Shown here one piece after another: positions 25,935 through 35,910 of a stretch of 64,000 nt of DNA. The notes beneath the pieces were generated by a model, which saw nothing but the letters and a program-made list of their open reading frames with translations, had not been told where the DNA came from and made no database searches. Location of the stretch: the NCBI GenBank assembly GCA_964404165.1, contig CAYOIZ010000018.1:1-64000 (forward strand), given 5' to 3'. The number at the start of each line of letters is the position of its first letter. Position 1 is the stretch's first letter. This DNA is from DASYLJ01 sp964404165 (GTDB lineage Bacteria; Desulfobacterota; Binatia; DP-6). The translations under genes were made by a program, and so were the position numbers.

Positions 25935-27146
25935 ATGACCATGCCGCTCGAGGGAATCCGCGTCGTCGACTGGACGATCTGGCAGCAGGGCCCGGTGGCG
26001 TCGGTGATGCTCGGCGATCTCGGCGCCGAGGTCATCAAGGTGGAGGAACGCATCGGCGGCGACCCCGGCCGCGGCGTGCTGCGCGCGCAGGGCCTCGACC
26101 TGAGCGATCGGCCGAACTTCTATTTCGAGGCGAACAACCGCAACAAGAAGAGCCTCACCGTCGACCTGAAGAAGCCCGAGGCGGTCGAGATCGTGGCCCG
26201 CCTGGCGGATCGCGCCGACGTCTTCGTGCAGAACTTCCGCCAGGGCGTGGCGGCGCGGCTCGGCCTCGGCGCCGCGACGCTCCGCGCCCGCAATCCGCGC
26301 CTGATCTACGCCAGCGCCAGCGGCTACGGCCCCGAGGGTCCGGAGAGCGGCGCCCCGTCGTTCGACTACCTGGGCCTCGCGCGCTCCGGGATCATGATGT
26401 CCGCCGGCGAGCCCGACGATCCGCCGCTGGCGATCGCCGGCGGCATCGCCGACCAGATGGGTGCCATCATGCTCGCCTACGGCGTGCTGGCGGCGCTGCT
26501 CGCGCGCGAGAAGACGGGGCTCGGCCAGGAGGTCGACGCCTCGCACCTGGGCTCGATGTCGTGGCTGCAGGGCCTCGGCCTCTCCGCGCGCCTCATGCTG
26601 GGCCGCGCCCTCCCCCGCGTCCATCGCCGCTACGCCACCAACCCGCTCTGGAACCACTACCAGTGCGCCGACGGCGAATGGATCGCGCTGTCGATGCTGC
26701 AGGCCGATCGCTACTGGCCCTCGTTCTGCGCGGTGCTCGAGATCCCGGAGGCGGCGACCGATCCGCGCTTCGCGACGATGCTCGACCGGATGGGGAACAG
26801 CGCGGCGTGCGTCGAGCTGCTCGACGCACGCTTCGCCACCCGGACGCGCACCGACTGGCTCGAGCGGCTCGCCCGGGGTGGCGACTTCATCGTCTCGATC
26901 GTCAACTCGGTCGACCAGCTCCCCGACGACCCGCAGGTGCAGGCGAACGGCTACGTCACGACCTTCGACCACCCGAGCTTCGGCGACACGCAGGTGGTCG
27001 GCGTCCCCGTGCGGCTCAGCGAGACCCCGGGCCAGATCCGTCTGCCGGCCCCGGAGTTCGGCCAGCACACCGAGGAGATCCTCACCGAGGTGCTGGGCTA
27101 CTCGTGGGACGAGGTCGGCCGCCTGCGCGAGGACGAGGTCATCTAG
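25935..27146 (+). CDS. CaiB/BaiF (family III) CoA-transferase
   Basis: 403 aa from the ATG at 25935. It starts with PLEGIRVVDWT, then LGDLGAEVIKVE and NRNKKSLTVDLK. The catalytic Asp lies in PSFDYLGLARSG. Family III enzymes move CoA between carboxylic acids via a mixed anhydride; substrates range from oxalate and carnitine to aromatic acids, and are not predictable here. The C-terminus overlaps purK on the other strand by 4 bases. Confidence 0.95.
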   Translation: MTMPLEGIRVVDWTIWQQGPVASVMLGDLGAEVIKVEERIGGDPGRGVLRAQGLDLSDRPNFYFEANNRNKKSLTVDLKKPEAVEIVARLADRADVFVQNFRQGVAARLGLGAATLRARNPRLIYASASGYGPEGPESGAPSFDYLGLARSGIMMSAGEPDDPPLAIAGGIADQMGAIMLAYGVLAALLAREKTGLGQEVDASHLGSMSWLQGLGLSARLMLGRALPRVHRRYATNPLWNHYQCADGEWIALSMLQADRYWPSFCAVLEIPEAATDPRFATMLDRMGNSAACVELLDARFATRTRTDWLERLARGGDFIVSIVNSVDQLPDDPQVQANGYVTTFDHPSFGDTQVVGVPVRLSETPGQIRLPAPEFGQHTEEILTEVLGYSWDEVGRLREDEVI

Positions 27147-28224
27147 TCGAGCATCGCCTCGATGCGCTTCGTGCGCCGCGCCAGCGCCGCGGGGTCGTCG
27201 CTGCGAATGGTCACGTGCCCCACCTTGCGACCCGGGCGCGACTGCTTGCCGTAGAGGTGCAGGTGCGCGCCCTTGACGGCGAGCACGGCGTCGATGTCGG
27301 GCAGATCGCCGATCAGGTTCAGCATCGCCGACTGGCCCACCGCCGCCGTCGATCCGAGCGGCGCCCCGGTGATCGCCCGCACGTGGTTCTCGAACTGGCT
27401 CGTCTCCGCCCCTTCGATCGTCCAGTGCCCCGAGTTGTGCACGCGCGGCGCCATCTCGTTCGCCACCAGCGTGCCGTCGACCTGGAACAGCTCGATCGCC
27501 AGCACGCCCGCGTAGTCGAGCGATTCGAGCACGCGCGTCGCAATCGTCTCGGCCGACTGCTGCAGCTCCGGCGACATCGCGGGTGCGGGCGCGAGCGAGC
27601 GACGCAGCAGACCGTCGGCATGCAGGTTCTCGACCAGCGGATAGAAGGCGAGCGTCCCGTCACGACCGCGTACCGCGATGACGGACAGCTCGCGCGCGAA
27701 GCGCACGAACCCCTCGGCGATGCAGGCGACGTCGCCGAGACGGTCCCACGCCGGGGCGATGTCGCCCACCGTGCGGATCACCACCTGCCCCTTGCCGTCG
27801 TACCCGAAGCGCCGCGTCTTCAGGATGAAGGGCATGCCGAGCGTGCGTGCCGCCTGCTCCAGCGCGGCGCGATCCCCGATGGCGGCGAACGGCGCCGTGG
27901 CGATGCCGAGCGACTGGAAGAACCGCTTCTCGGCCAGACGATCCTGCGACGCCTCGAGCGCCGCCGGTGACGGATAGACCGGCACCTTGGCGGCAACGGC
28001 ACGCGCCGACGCCACCGGCACGTTCTCGAACTCGTAGGTGACGAGGTCGACGCGACTCGCGAGCTCCGTCAGCGCCGCCTCGTCGTCGGGCGCCGCGACG
28101 ATGTGGCTGCCGAGCCCGCTCAGCGCCTCGGGCGCCGCGTCCACGAACACGAACTCGTGCCCCAGCGGATACCCGGCCAGCGCCAGCATGCGTCCGAGCT
28201 GGCCTCCGCCGAGCACACCGATGT

Positions 28225-28228
<4 letters not shown>
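27143..28228 (-). CDS. purK: 5-(carboxyamino)imidazole ribonucleotide synthase
   Basis: ATP-grasp enzyme converting AIR plus bicarbonate to N5-CAIR in purine synthesis. 361 aa. It opens with IGVLGGGQLGRMLALAGYPL. The ATP-grasp core has LKTRRFGYDGKGQ and, late, EMAPRVHNSGHWTIEG. Starts with GTG at 28228, overlapping the purE stop as GTGA (28225-28228), so purE and purK are coupled. Converges on the CaiB gene. Confidence 0.97.
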
Positions 28229-28718
<490 letters not shown>

Positions 28719-28722
<4 letters not shown>

Positions 28723-29486
28723 CCGAGCATCACCATGCCGCCGTCGACCGGGATGCACTGCCCCGTCACCATCTTCGAGTCGTCGGAGGCGAGCCACACC
28801 GCGGTGCCGGTGAGATCCTCGGGCTCAAGGGCACGGTGGATCGCCATCTGCATGTCGATGATGTACTGCAGGTACTGCTCCGGCACACCGGTCTTCGTGG
28901 CGTCCGTCATCGTGGGCCCCGGCGCGATGGCGTTGACGCGGATGTTCTGCCGCCCGACGGTACCGGCCATGAAGTGCGTCATGCCGTTGATCGCCGCCTT
29001 CGTCACGCTGTAGTGGAACGACGGCAGCTGATCGTCGATGACGGGGTACTCGGGATGCAGCCATGCCGCCGACGACGACTGGTTGATGACGGATCCGCCG
29101 CCGCCCCTGGCCATGTACGGGAAGACGGCGCGGCTCATGAGCCAGGTGCCGAAGTAGTTCACGTCGAAGATCTTGCGCAGATACGCGAGCGTCGTGTCGA
29201 AGTTGTCGATGCCGTAGAAGATGGCCGCGTTGTTGATGAGGACGTCGATGCGCCCGAAGCGATCGAACACCGCCGTGGCGACGCGCTGTGTGTCCTCCTC
29301 GCTCGAGACGTCGAGCCGCTCGAAGACGGCCGTGCCGCCGAGCGATGCGGCGACGGCGCCACCCTTCTCCGCGTTGATGTCGGCCACCACGACGGTGGCA
29401 CCCTCGGCCACGAACCGTCGTGCATACGCCTCACCGATGCCCTGACCGGCGCCGGTGATGATCGCCACCTTGCCCTCGAGTCGCAT
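28719..29486 (-). CDS. Short-chain dehydrogenase/reductase
   Basis: 255 aa classical SDR. The cofactor motif TGAGQGIG is at 11-18, NNAA follows, and the catalytic Tyr/Lys pair is in HYSVTKAA. The ADIN after beta-2 points to NAD rather than NADP. An insertion near SSSAAWLHPEYPVIDD precedes the active site. Substrate unknown. It heads the SDR-purE-purK run through a GTGA overlap, and lies 18 bases below an alpha/beta hydrolase gene. Confidence 0.94.
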
Positions 29487-29504
29487 GCGGGCTCTGTAGC
29501 GCGT

Positions 29505-30341
29505 TCAGTCGAGCGCGTCGAGAAATCGGCGTAGCGCCGGCCCCACCCGCTCCGGGCACACGAGCAGGAAGTGATGACCGCCCGGGAACTCCTCGAACGT
29601 CGCGCCCGGCAGGACCTCGGCGAGCTGCTCGCGCTGCGCACGATCGATCACGCGGCTCGCCGCGCCGGCCGCGAGCCACATCGGGCAGCGCACGCCGGGC
29701 AGCAGGCGGAACAGGTCGCCGGCGCCGTCGCCGTCGAGCGAAAGGACGCCACGGTCGAAGCGAACCGTCCAGTCACCGGGCCCGCGCTCGCGCACGGCGT
29801 GGGCCGCGAGATGCGCGATCACCTCGGGTGCGACGTCGGGCTCGTCGGGAATGAACCGGAACGCGGCCAGGGCGGCCGCGCGCGTCGGATGGCCGCGGCC
29901 CTCGCGCGTGCCGCCGACACGGCCGCGATGCCGGGCCGCGAAGGCGGCGTCGATGGTGTCGAGCCGGCTGTCGAGGATGCCGAGGCCCCGGACGCGTTCG
30001 GGATGATGCGCCGTGAGCCACAGCGCCACCCGTCCGCCCATGGAGTGCCCGACGACGGGCACGGGCCTGGGCGCCAGCACGTCGAGCACCTCCGTCAGAT
30101 CGCCGGCGAAGTCGTCCAGCCGATAGGCGGGCGGCTCGGCCCAGGCGCTCTCGCCGTGGCCCCGCAGATCGGGGGCCAGCACGCGCCAGCCCGGCACCAG
30201 GTACGGGATCAGCGGCGTCCACCAGCGGGCATGGCCGCCGTTGCCGTGGACGAGCAGCACCGTCGGGTCGTCGTCACGTCCCCACACCAGGACGTGCAGC
30301 GCCAGACCGCCCGCGTCGACGACTACCGAGCGTGGGACCAT
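29505..30341 (-). CDS. Alpha/beta-fold hydrolase
   Basis: 278 aa from the ATG at 30341. The oxyanion motif is VHGNGGHARW, the nucleophile elbow is GHSMGG with Ser100, and the C-terminal His is probably in GGHHFLL. The PDLRGHGES stretch is typical of esterase/C-C hydrolase relatives. There is no signal peptide. Substrate unknown. It may be first in a minus-strand run with the SDR and purEK genes. Confidence 0.92.
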   Translation of the reverse strand: MVPRSVVVDAGGLALHVLVWGRDDDPTVLLVHGNGGHARWWTPLIPYLVPGWRVLAPDLRGHGESAWAEPPAYRLDDFAGDLTEVLDVLAPRPVPVVGHSMGGRVALWLTAHHPERVRGLGILDSRLDTIDAAFAARHRGRVGGTREGRGHPTRAAALAAFRFIPDEPDVAPEVIAHLAAHAVRERGPGDWTVRFDRGVLSLDGDGAGDLFRLLPGVRCPMWLAAGAASRVIDRAQREQLAEVLPGATFEEFPGGHHFLLVCPERVGPALRRFLDALD

Positions 30342-30411
30342 CGATCTATTGCAGACGCCGTGGATTTTGGTCTGGTACCATCGGGCAGCGCGCGGTATCT
30401 ATCGAACGGAC

Positions 30412-30735
30412 ATGGCGAATCGGGTGGCGCAGCGCATGGGGCCGATCGGTCCGGGGAAGCACCGTGTCGAGGTGGCCCGCGCCGACCGCCGATGGCTCCT
30501 GGCGTGGGCCGGGATCTTCGTCGGTACGCTCGCGCTGCTCGTCGTCGCGCACCAGGTCTACCGGATGACCGGCCCGCACCCCGAGATCACCGCGGCCATC
30601 CGCGGCCTCAAGCATCACGCCCGGTGGTTGATCCCCGGGCTCAAGGGCAAGCCGAACGCGCGCGGCGCGGCGCTCGACCGCGATCATCGCTCGGTCGGCT
30701 CGACGCGCAACGGGCAGGCCGCGCAGCGCGCGTAG
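30412..30735 (+). CDS. Small single-pass membrane protein, unknown
   Basis: 107 aa from the ATG at 30412. A basic N-terminus (residues 1-27) leads to one hydrophobic helix (about 28-47, LLAWAGIFVGTLALLVVAHQ), then a short tail. No family recognised and no clear ribosome site. The 3' end overlaps maf on the opposite strand by 52 bases. The hydrophobic helix and the free 5' half make a real gene plausible. Confidence 0.5.
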   Translation: MANRVAQRMGPIGPGKHRVEVARADRRWLLAWAGIFVGTLALLVVAHQVYRMTGPHPEITAAIRGLKHHARWLIPGLKGKPNARGAALDRDHRSVGSTRNGQAAQRA

Positions 30736-31313
30736 GTCCGCGCCGGATCGCGCGGGACGTGCACGCCCGCCGCCGCCAGCATCGCCGACGCCGTCCACAG
30801 CGGGAGCCCCATCACGTTGCACCAGCAGCCGGCGATCGCGTCGACGGGACGAAACGGCTCGTCCTGGATGCCGTAGGAGCCCGCCTTGTCGCGCCCGCCG
30901 CCACTCGCGACGTAGGCGTCGATCTCCGCGTCCGTATACGCACGCGTCGTGACGTTGCTGTGGCACACCGCCGTCTGCTCGCGCGCCGGCGCACGCACCA
31001 CGACCGCCGTGATGACCTCGTGGGTGCGGCCGCGCAACGCACGCAGCATGCGACGCGCGTCCTCGTCGTCGGCGGGCTTGCCGAGCACGGTGCCGTCGAG
31101 GACGACGACGGTGTCGGCCGCGAGCACGACGTCGCGCGGGCGATCGATCGCCGCCGCCTTGGCCGTCGCCACGGCGAGCGTGGCGTCCGCCGGCTGGTGC
31201 CCGATGGCGGCGGCGCCCTCGTCGATGTCTGCCGGGGCGAGCTCGAGCACGAGACCGAGCGCGTTCAGCAGCTCGCGGCGGCGTGGCGAGGCGGACGCGA
31301 GCACGACGGGCAT
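30684..31313 (-). CDS. maf: Maf-like nucleotide pyrophosphatase
   Basis: 209 aa from the ATG at 31313. It hydrolyses dTTP/UTP or modified nucleotides. It opens with VVLASASPRRRELLNALG. The catalytic region is VLAADTVVVLDGTVLGKP, and GSYGIQD is conserved near the end of the core. The last ~25 residues (ARTYARCAACPLRVEPTER) are a short extra tail with two Cys. Divergent from the ArnT-like gene. Confidence 0.95.
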   Translation of the reverse strand: MPVVLASASPRRRELLNALGLVLELAPADIDEGAAAIGHQPADATLAVATAKAAAIDRPRDVVLAADTVVVLDGTVLGKPADDEDARRMLRALRGRTHEVITAVVVRAPAREQTAVCHSNVTTRAYTDAEIDAYVASGGGRDKAGSYGIQDEPFRPVDAIAGCWCNVMGLPLWTASAMLAAAGVHVPRDPARTYARCAACPLRVEPTER

Positions 31314-31405
31314 CGGCCCCAAGTAGAGCAGCTCGCGCGCGGCGGCAAACGCTCGGCTTGCCCGTCCGATCCGAACCTGGCTTCTTGCGGGCGCGCAGCA
31401 CCCGC

Positions 31406-33004
31406 ATGTCGTCGCTCCTTTCCTCCCGCCTCGCGGCCACGACCCTCGTGCTCGCCGTCTGCGCCGTCGTGCTCCTCCTCGGACTGGGCTCGTATCCGCT
31501 CTGGGACCCCGACGAGGGCCGGCATGCCGAGATCGCACGCGAAGTGCTGGGGGCGACCGACTGGCACGGCTGGGTCACGCCGCGCCTGAACGACCAGCCC
31601 TACCGCGAGAAGCCGATCTTCTTCTACTGGGCGGTGGCGGCCGCATACGCCGCGGTCGGCGTGAACGAGCTCGGGGCACGACTGGTGTCGGCGCTGGCGG
31701 CGTTCGCCACCGTCGTCGCGGTGTTCGCGTGGAGCCTTCCGCGCTGGGGGCCGCGGCCCGCCGCGCTCGCCGCGCTGGTCCTGCTGACCAGCGTCGAGTT
31801 CACCGCGCTCGGACGTTTCGCGAACCTCGACATGCTGCTGACGCTGTTCGTCACCGCCGGCGTGCTCGCCGTCGAGCGTTGGGGTGCGACCGGGCGGGCC
31901 GCGTGGCTCTTCGGAGCCACGACCGCAGCGGCGCTCGGCACGCTGACGAAGGGGCTGGTGACGCCGGTGCTGATCGGCGGCATCGGCGTCGTGCACCTGG
32001 TCATGCAGCATCGTCTCGCACTCCTCCGAACCCGCGCGCTCGTCGTGGCACTCGCCGTCTTCGTGGCGCTGGTGGCCCCCTGGCATCTCGTGGTGGCCGC
32101 GATCGATCCCGCATATCTCCGCGAGCTCTACCTCGAGGGCCATCTCGGTCGCTTCGTCGGGTCGTCACGGGAGTTCCACCATCAGCCGTTCTGGTTCTAC
32201 GTGCCGATCCTGTTCGGCGGCTTCTTTCCATGGAGCGCACTGCTCCCCGCGACGATCGCAGCGACGCGCCCCAGCGACGAGGACACGCGCCTCTGCCTCG
32301 TCTGGGCAGGCATGATCTTCCTGCTGTTCAGCGCCAGCGCGTCGAAGCTCGGCACCTACATCCTGCCGTGCCTTCCACCCCTGGCCCTGCTGACGGGGCG
32401 CGCGCTCGACACGATGCTCGCACCCGAAGCCCTCCCCCACCACGTGCACCGTCTCGCCGGATGGGGGCTGTGGCTCGTCGCCGCCGTCCTGCTGGCGTCA
32501 CCGATCGTGCTGACGGTGCTCGCCTGGCGGGCGTGGGATGGCGCGCTCGCCGGAACGAGTCTCATGGCGCTCGGGCTCCTCCCGATCGGCGGCGTGCTCG
32601 GGATCATGGTGTGGCGCAACCGCGTCCCACGGGCCGTGACCGTGCTCGCGATCAGCGCCGTGCTGGTGCTCGTCGGGTTCTACCGCTTCGCGGCACCAGC
32701 GGTGAGCCGGGTGGCGAGCAATGCGCCGCTCGCCGCGGTGATCCGCGATCGCGCGCCCGCGGGCGTCCCCGTCGTGGCGTTTGGCATCCGCGCGCCGTCG
32801 CTGCTGTTCTATCTGCATCGACCGATCATCCACCTCGGGCGGTCGCGCGGAGTGCGGAAGCTCGTCGCCGACCATCCGCTCGTGCTCGTGATCACGAGCC
32901 CGAAGCATCGCGCCACCATCGCCGAGGCGGGCGTGGCATTTCCATGGCAGACCGGTGGTCGCCGCGAGCTGTGGGGATCGCAGCCGCCACCGGAATCTCC
33001 TTGA
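31406..33004 (+). CDS. ArnT/PMT-like polytopic glycosyltransferase (GT39/GT83)
   Basis: 532 aa integral membrane protein with about 10-12 hydrophobic helices in its first 430 residues and a soluble C-terminal part. The first external loop has the metal/donor-binding DPDEGRHAEIAREVL just after helix 1. YREKPIFFYW and the LDMLLTLFV region also fit the ArnT/protein-mannosyltransferase group, which uses undecaprenyl-phosphate-linked sugars on lipid A or proteins outside the inner membrane. Acceptor and sugar unknown. The frame extends 5' to 31283, but the ATG at 31406 gives a normal signal-anchor. Confidence 0.9.
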   Translation: MSSLLSSRLAATTLVLAVCAVVLLLGLGSYPLWDPDEGRHAEIAREVLGATDWHGWVTPRLNDQPYREKPIFFYWAVAAAYAAVGVNELGARLVSALAAFATVVAVFAWSLPRWGPRPAALAALVLLTSVEFTALGRFANLDMLLTLFVTAGVLAVERWGATGRAAWLFGATTAAALGTLTKGLVTPVLIGGIGVVHLVMQHRLALLRTRALVVALAVFVALVAPWHLVVAAIDPAYLRELYLEGHLGRFVGSSREFHHQPFWFYVPILFGGFFPWSALLPATIAATRPSDEDTRLCLVWAGMIFLLFSASASKLGTYILPCLPPLALLTGRALDTMLAPEALPHHVHRLAGWGLWLVAAVLLASPIVLTVLAWRAWDGALAGTSLMALGLLPIGGVLGIMVWRNRVPRAVTVLAISAVLVLVGFYRFAAPAVSRVASNAPLAAVIRDRAPAGVPVVAFGIRAPSLLFYLHRPIIHLGRSRGVRKLVADHPLVLVITSPKHRATIAEAGVAFPWQTGGRRELWGSQPPPESP

Positions 33005-33038
33005 CTCCATCGACGACGGGGAGGGATAAGGCGCGCCG

Positions 33039-34064
33039 ATGATCCGGCTGCGGATCCCGCGTCCGCCCACCACCCTGCCCTCCGCGTTGCCCGCGGAGCT
33101 GCGTTGGGACGCACCACCGACGTCGGTGGCGCTCCTGTTGACGCGACGCGAGGTGTTGAAGGCGGCCTCGGTCGTCGCCGCGGCGATGACCCTGCCGCTG
33201 GTACGCACCGAGCAGGCCTGGGCCCGCGCCCGCGGGCGGTTCTTCACGGGGCGCGAGCGCGTCACGCTGAGCGCGCTCTGCGAGCGCGTCCTGCCGGCCG
33301 ATCACGATCCCGGCGCCGCGGCGCTCGGCGTCGTCAAGTACGTCGAAGGCCTGCTGACCGCGCTCGAGGTCCGCCACCCGCCGATCTTCACGGGCGGCCC
33401 GTTCAGCGGGCGCACCCCCTTCCCCGACGCCACGCGGGGCATGCCGGGCCGCAAGCGGCCGCGAAACGCCTTCAAGCACTTCGCGGCGCTGACGCCGCGC
33501 CAGGAGCTGGCCTGGCGCCTCGAGCTGTACGGCACGGCCGAGGTGCCCGAGCTGGCCGCGTTCGAGGCGCAGTTCGGCGTGCCCAAGGTCGGCCTGCGCG
33601 ACGTCTACCGCGCCGGCCTGCAGAAGGTGGACGAGGTCGCCGAGGCGACGGCGGGCGCGCCGTACGCCAAGCTCTCGACCGCGGATCAGGACACCGTCCT
33701 GGGCCTCCTCGACACCGGCGCGTTCGCCCCCGATCCGCGGCGGAACGGCGCGACGTTCATCGACGTCGTCATCCGTCACACCCTCGAAGGCTGCTTCGCC
33801 GCTCCCGAGTACGGCGGCAACGTCCGCGCCCGCGGGTGGACGATGCTCGGGCTCGAGGGCGACAGTCAGCCGCTCGGCTACTCCATCTTCGACACCACCA
33901 CCGGCACCTACGCCGAGCGCGCCGATCACCCCATGTCGACGCCCAACCCCGACGAGCTCGGGCCCGGTGGCACCGTCGTGCCGCGTCCACTCACGCCCGA
34001 CGGGGCGGCGGTGCAGAGCAGCATCGCGACGCTGGCGAACATCATCCCGGTCGACGCGGTCTGA
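33039..34064 (+). CDS. Gluconate 2-dehydrogenase subunit-3-family protein with Tat signal
   Basis: 341 aa. A twin-Arg region (LTRREVLKAASVVAAAM at about 34-50) follows a longer N-terminal stretch. The mature part, ERVTLSALCERVLPADHDPGA, marks the subunit-3 family, the small partner that helps export and mature the FAD-containing large subunit. The GMC gene starts 3 bases after its stop, so the two form one enzyme complex. At 341 aa it is longer than the E. coli/Gluconobacter type, with an extra C-terminal region. Confidence 0.9.
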   Translation: MIRLRIPRPPTTLPSALPAELRWDAPPTSVALLLTRREVLKAASVVAAAMTLPLVRTEQAWARARGRFFTGRERVTLSALCERVLPADHDPGAAALGVVKYVEGLLTALEVRHPPIFTGGPFSGRTPFPDATRGMPGRKRPRNAFKHFAALTPRQELAWRLELYGTAEVPELAAFEAQFGVPKVGLRDVYRAGLQKVDEVAEATAGAPYAKLSTADQDTVLGLLDTGAFAPDPRRNGATFIDVVIRHTLEGCFAAPEYGGNVRARGWTMLGLEGDSQPLGYSIFDTTTGTYAERADHPMSTPNPDELGPGGTVVPRPLTPDGAAVQSSIATLANIIPVDAV

Positions 34065-34067
34065 GCC

Positions 34068-35876
34068 ATGAAGCGACGCGCCACACCCGCCGTGCTCGGC
34101 AACACCAGCCTCGCCGCTTTCGACGTCTGCATCGTCGGCAGCGGCGCGGGCGGTGGCACCGCCGCCCACGTGCTCACGCAGGCCGGCAAGAACGTGCTCG
34201 TCCTCGAAGCGGGCCCGAACCCCTTCCCCGGCCTCGACGATCCCGACGTCGTGCCGCTGCCGCTGCATTCGAACGACGAGCTCAAGTACTCGGTGCGCGG
34301 CTACATCGACCAGCTCGGAACGCTCGAGCCGCGCACCTGGCGACAGCGGGCCACCGACGCCGCCCAGGTCCGCGCCAGCGTCAACACGCTGCCGAAGACG
34401 GTCGGCGGTGCGTTCACGCACGCCGACTGCAAGACGCCGCGCTTCAACGCCGTCGACTTCCGCCTGAAGAGCGCCGTCGAGGAGCTGATCGCCGCCACGC
34501 CCGGCCTCGTCGTGCCGGGCTTCGGGGCCGACGCCGGCAGCGCCAACTTCGCCGACTGGCCGTTCTCCTACGACGATCTCGAGCCGTTCTACGTCGAGGC
34601 CGAGCGCCTCTACGGCGTGCAGGGCGCCGACGACAATCCCTTCGCGTCGCCGCGCAGCACGCCCTACCCGATGCCGCCCGGGGTCGCGATGTATCTCGGT
34701 GTGGTGCTGAGCCGCGGCGCGCTCGCGACGTCGTTCCTGGGCTCCCCGCTGCACCCGCACACCTATCCCGCCGCCATCGCCTCGCGTCCCACCGACGACG
34801 GGCGACCGGCGTGCGTCGACTGCGGGCTGTGCAGCGGCTTCGGCTGTCCGAGCAACGCGAAGGGCTCGCCCGCGGTGACGGCGCTGCGACGCGCGCTGCT
34901 CTCCGGTCGCTGCCAGCTGCGCCACGACGCGCAGGTGGTGCGGCTCGTCCACACCGGCAGTCACGTCGCGGCGGTCGAGTACGTCGACGCCGACGGCGCG
35001 CTGCAGACGGCCACCGCCGACGCCTTCATGCTGGCCGCGAGCCCGATCGAATCGGCGCGGCTCTGCCTGCTGTCCGACGGCCTCGGCAACACCAGCGGTC
35101 AGGTGGGACGGAATCTCATGTTCCACCTGCAGAGCAACGTGAACGGCTTCCTCCCCGAGCGCGTGCACGGACAGCGGGGACGCGCCGTCACGCACGGCAT
35201 CACCGACTTCCGCGGCGTCGAGCCCGGCGGCGCCGCGCTCCGGGTCGTGTCCACGCCCGACGGCCCACGCGTCTACCTGGGCGGCATCTGCGAGTTCAGC
35301 TCCTCGCAGGGGCAGCCGATCACCGAGGACGGCAGCGTCTACGCCTTCGACCTGCCCGGCCCCTTCGGTCGGCGGCGCGGTCTCGGGCTCAAGAACGCGC
35401 TCCGCGACGGCGCGCTCGGCCAGCACCTGATCGGTCTCGTCATGCAGGCGGAGGACGCGCCGCAGCTCGGCAACGTGATCGACCTCGACCCCACGGTGCG
35501 CGATGTCTTCGGCCGGCCGGTGCCGCGCGTCACGTACGCGTCGCATGCCTTCGAGCGCTCGGCCCGCGTCTTCTACGTGCCCTTCATGCGCGACGTCGTC
35601 ACCAATGCCGGCGCCTCGCAGCCGTTCGTGAATCCCACCGACGGCGCCCTCGGCGAGCCCCCGTCGTCGAGCCACGTCCTGGGCACGCTCCGGATGGGCA
35701 CCGACCCGGCCACCTCGGTGGTCGATGCCGGCGGCCGCTTCCACGACGTCGACAACCTCTGGGCCTGCGACGGCAGCGTCTTCCCGACCTCGTCGGGGTA
35801 CAACCCCACCCTCACCATCATCGCCGTGGCCCTGCGCATCGCCCACGGCATCGCCGGCACCGCCCCGATCCCCTGA
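34068..35876 (+). CDS. GMC-family FAD dehydrogenase, large subunit
   Basis: 602 aa. The FAD motif is IVGSGAGGGTAAHV, then LVLEAGPNPFPG. The C-terminal catalytic His (SSHVLGTLRMG) and Asn (SGYNPTLT) are present. A Cys cluster at residues 249, 252, 255 and 260 (CVDCGLCSGFGC) resembles the Fe-S-bearing region of FAD-glucose/gluconate dehydrogenases. It likely oxidises an alcohol or polyol in the periplasm, exported by piggy-back with the Tat partner gene just upstream. The electron acceptor, often a cytochrome c subunit, is not encoded here. Confidence 0.93.
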   Translation: MKRRATPAVLGNTSLAAFDVCIVGSGAGGGTAAHVLTQAGKNVLVLEAGPNPFPGLDDPDVVPLPLHSNDELKYSVRGYIDQLGTLEPRTWRQRATDAAQVRASVNTLPKTVGGAFTHADCKTPRFNAVDFRLKSAVEELIAATPGLVVPGFGADAGSANFADWPFSYDDLEPFYVEAERLYGVQGADDNPFASPRSTPYPMPPGVAMYLGVVLSRGALATSFLGSPLHPHTYPAAIASRPTDDGRPACVDCGLCSGFGCPSNAKGSPAVTALRRALLSGRCQLRHDAQVVRLVHTGSHVAAVEYVDADGALQTATADAFMLAASPIESARLCLLSDGLGNTSGQVGRNLMFHLQSNVNGFLPERVHGQRGRAVTHGITDFRGVEPGGAALRVVSTPDGPRVYLGGICEFSSSQGQPITEDGSVYAFDLPGPFGRRRGLGLKNALRDGALGQHLIGLVMQAEDAPQLGNVIDLDPTVRDVFGRPVPRVTYASHAFERSARVFYVPFMRDVVTNAGASQPFVNPTDGALGEPPSSSHVLGTLRMGTDPATSVVDAGGRFHDVDNLWACDGSVFPTSSGYNPTLTIIAVALRIAHGIAGTAPIP

Positions 35877-35910
35877 TCCGCGCGGCTGGGAAGCCCGCAG
35901 GGGCCCCGGT

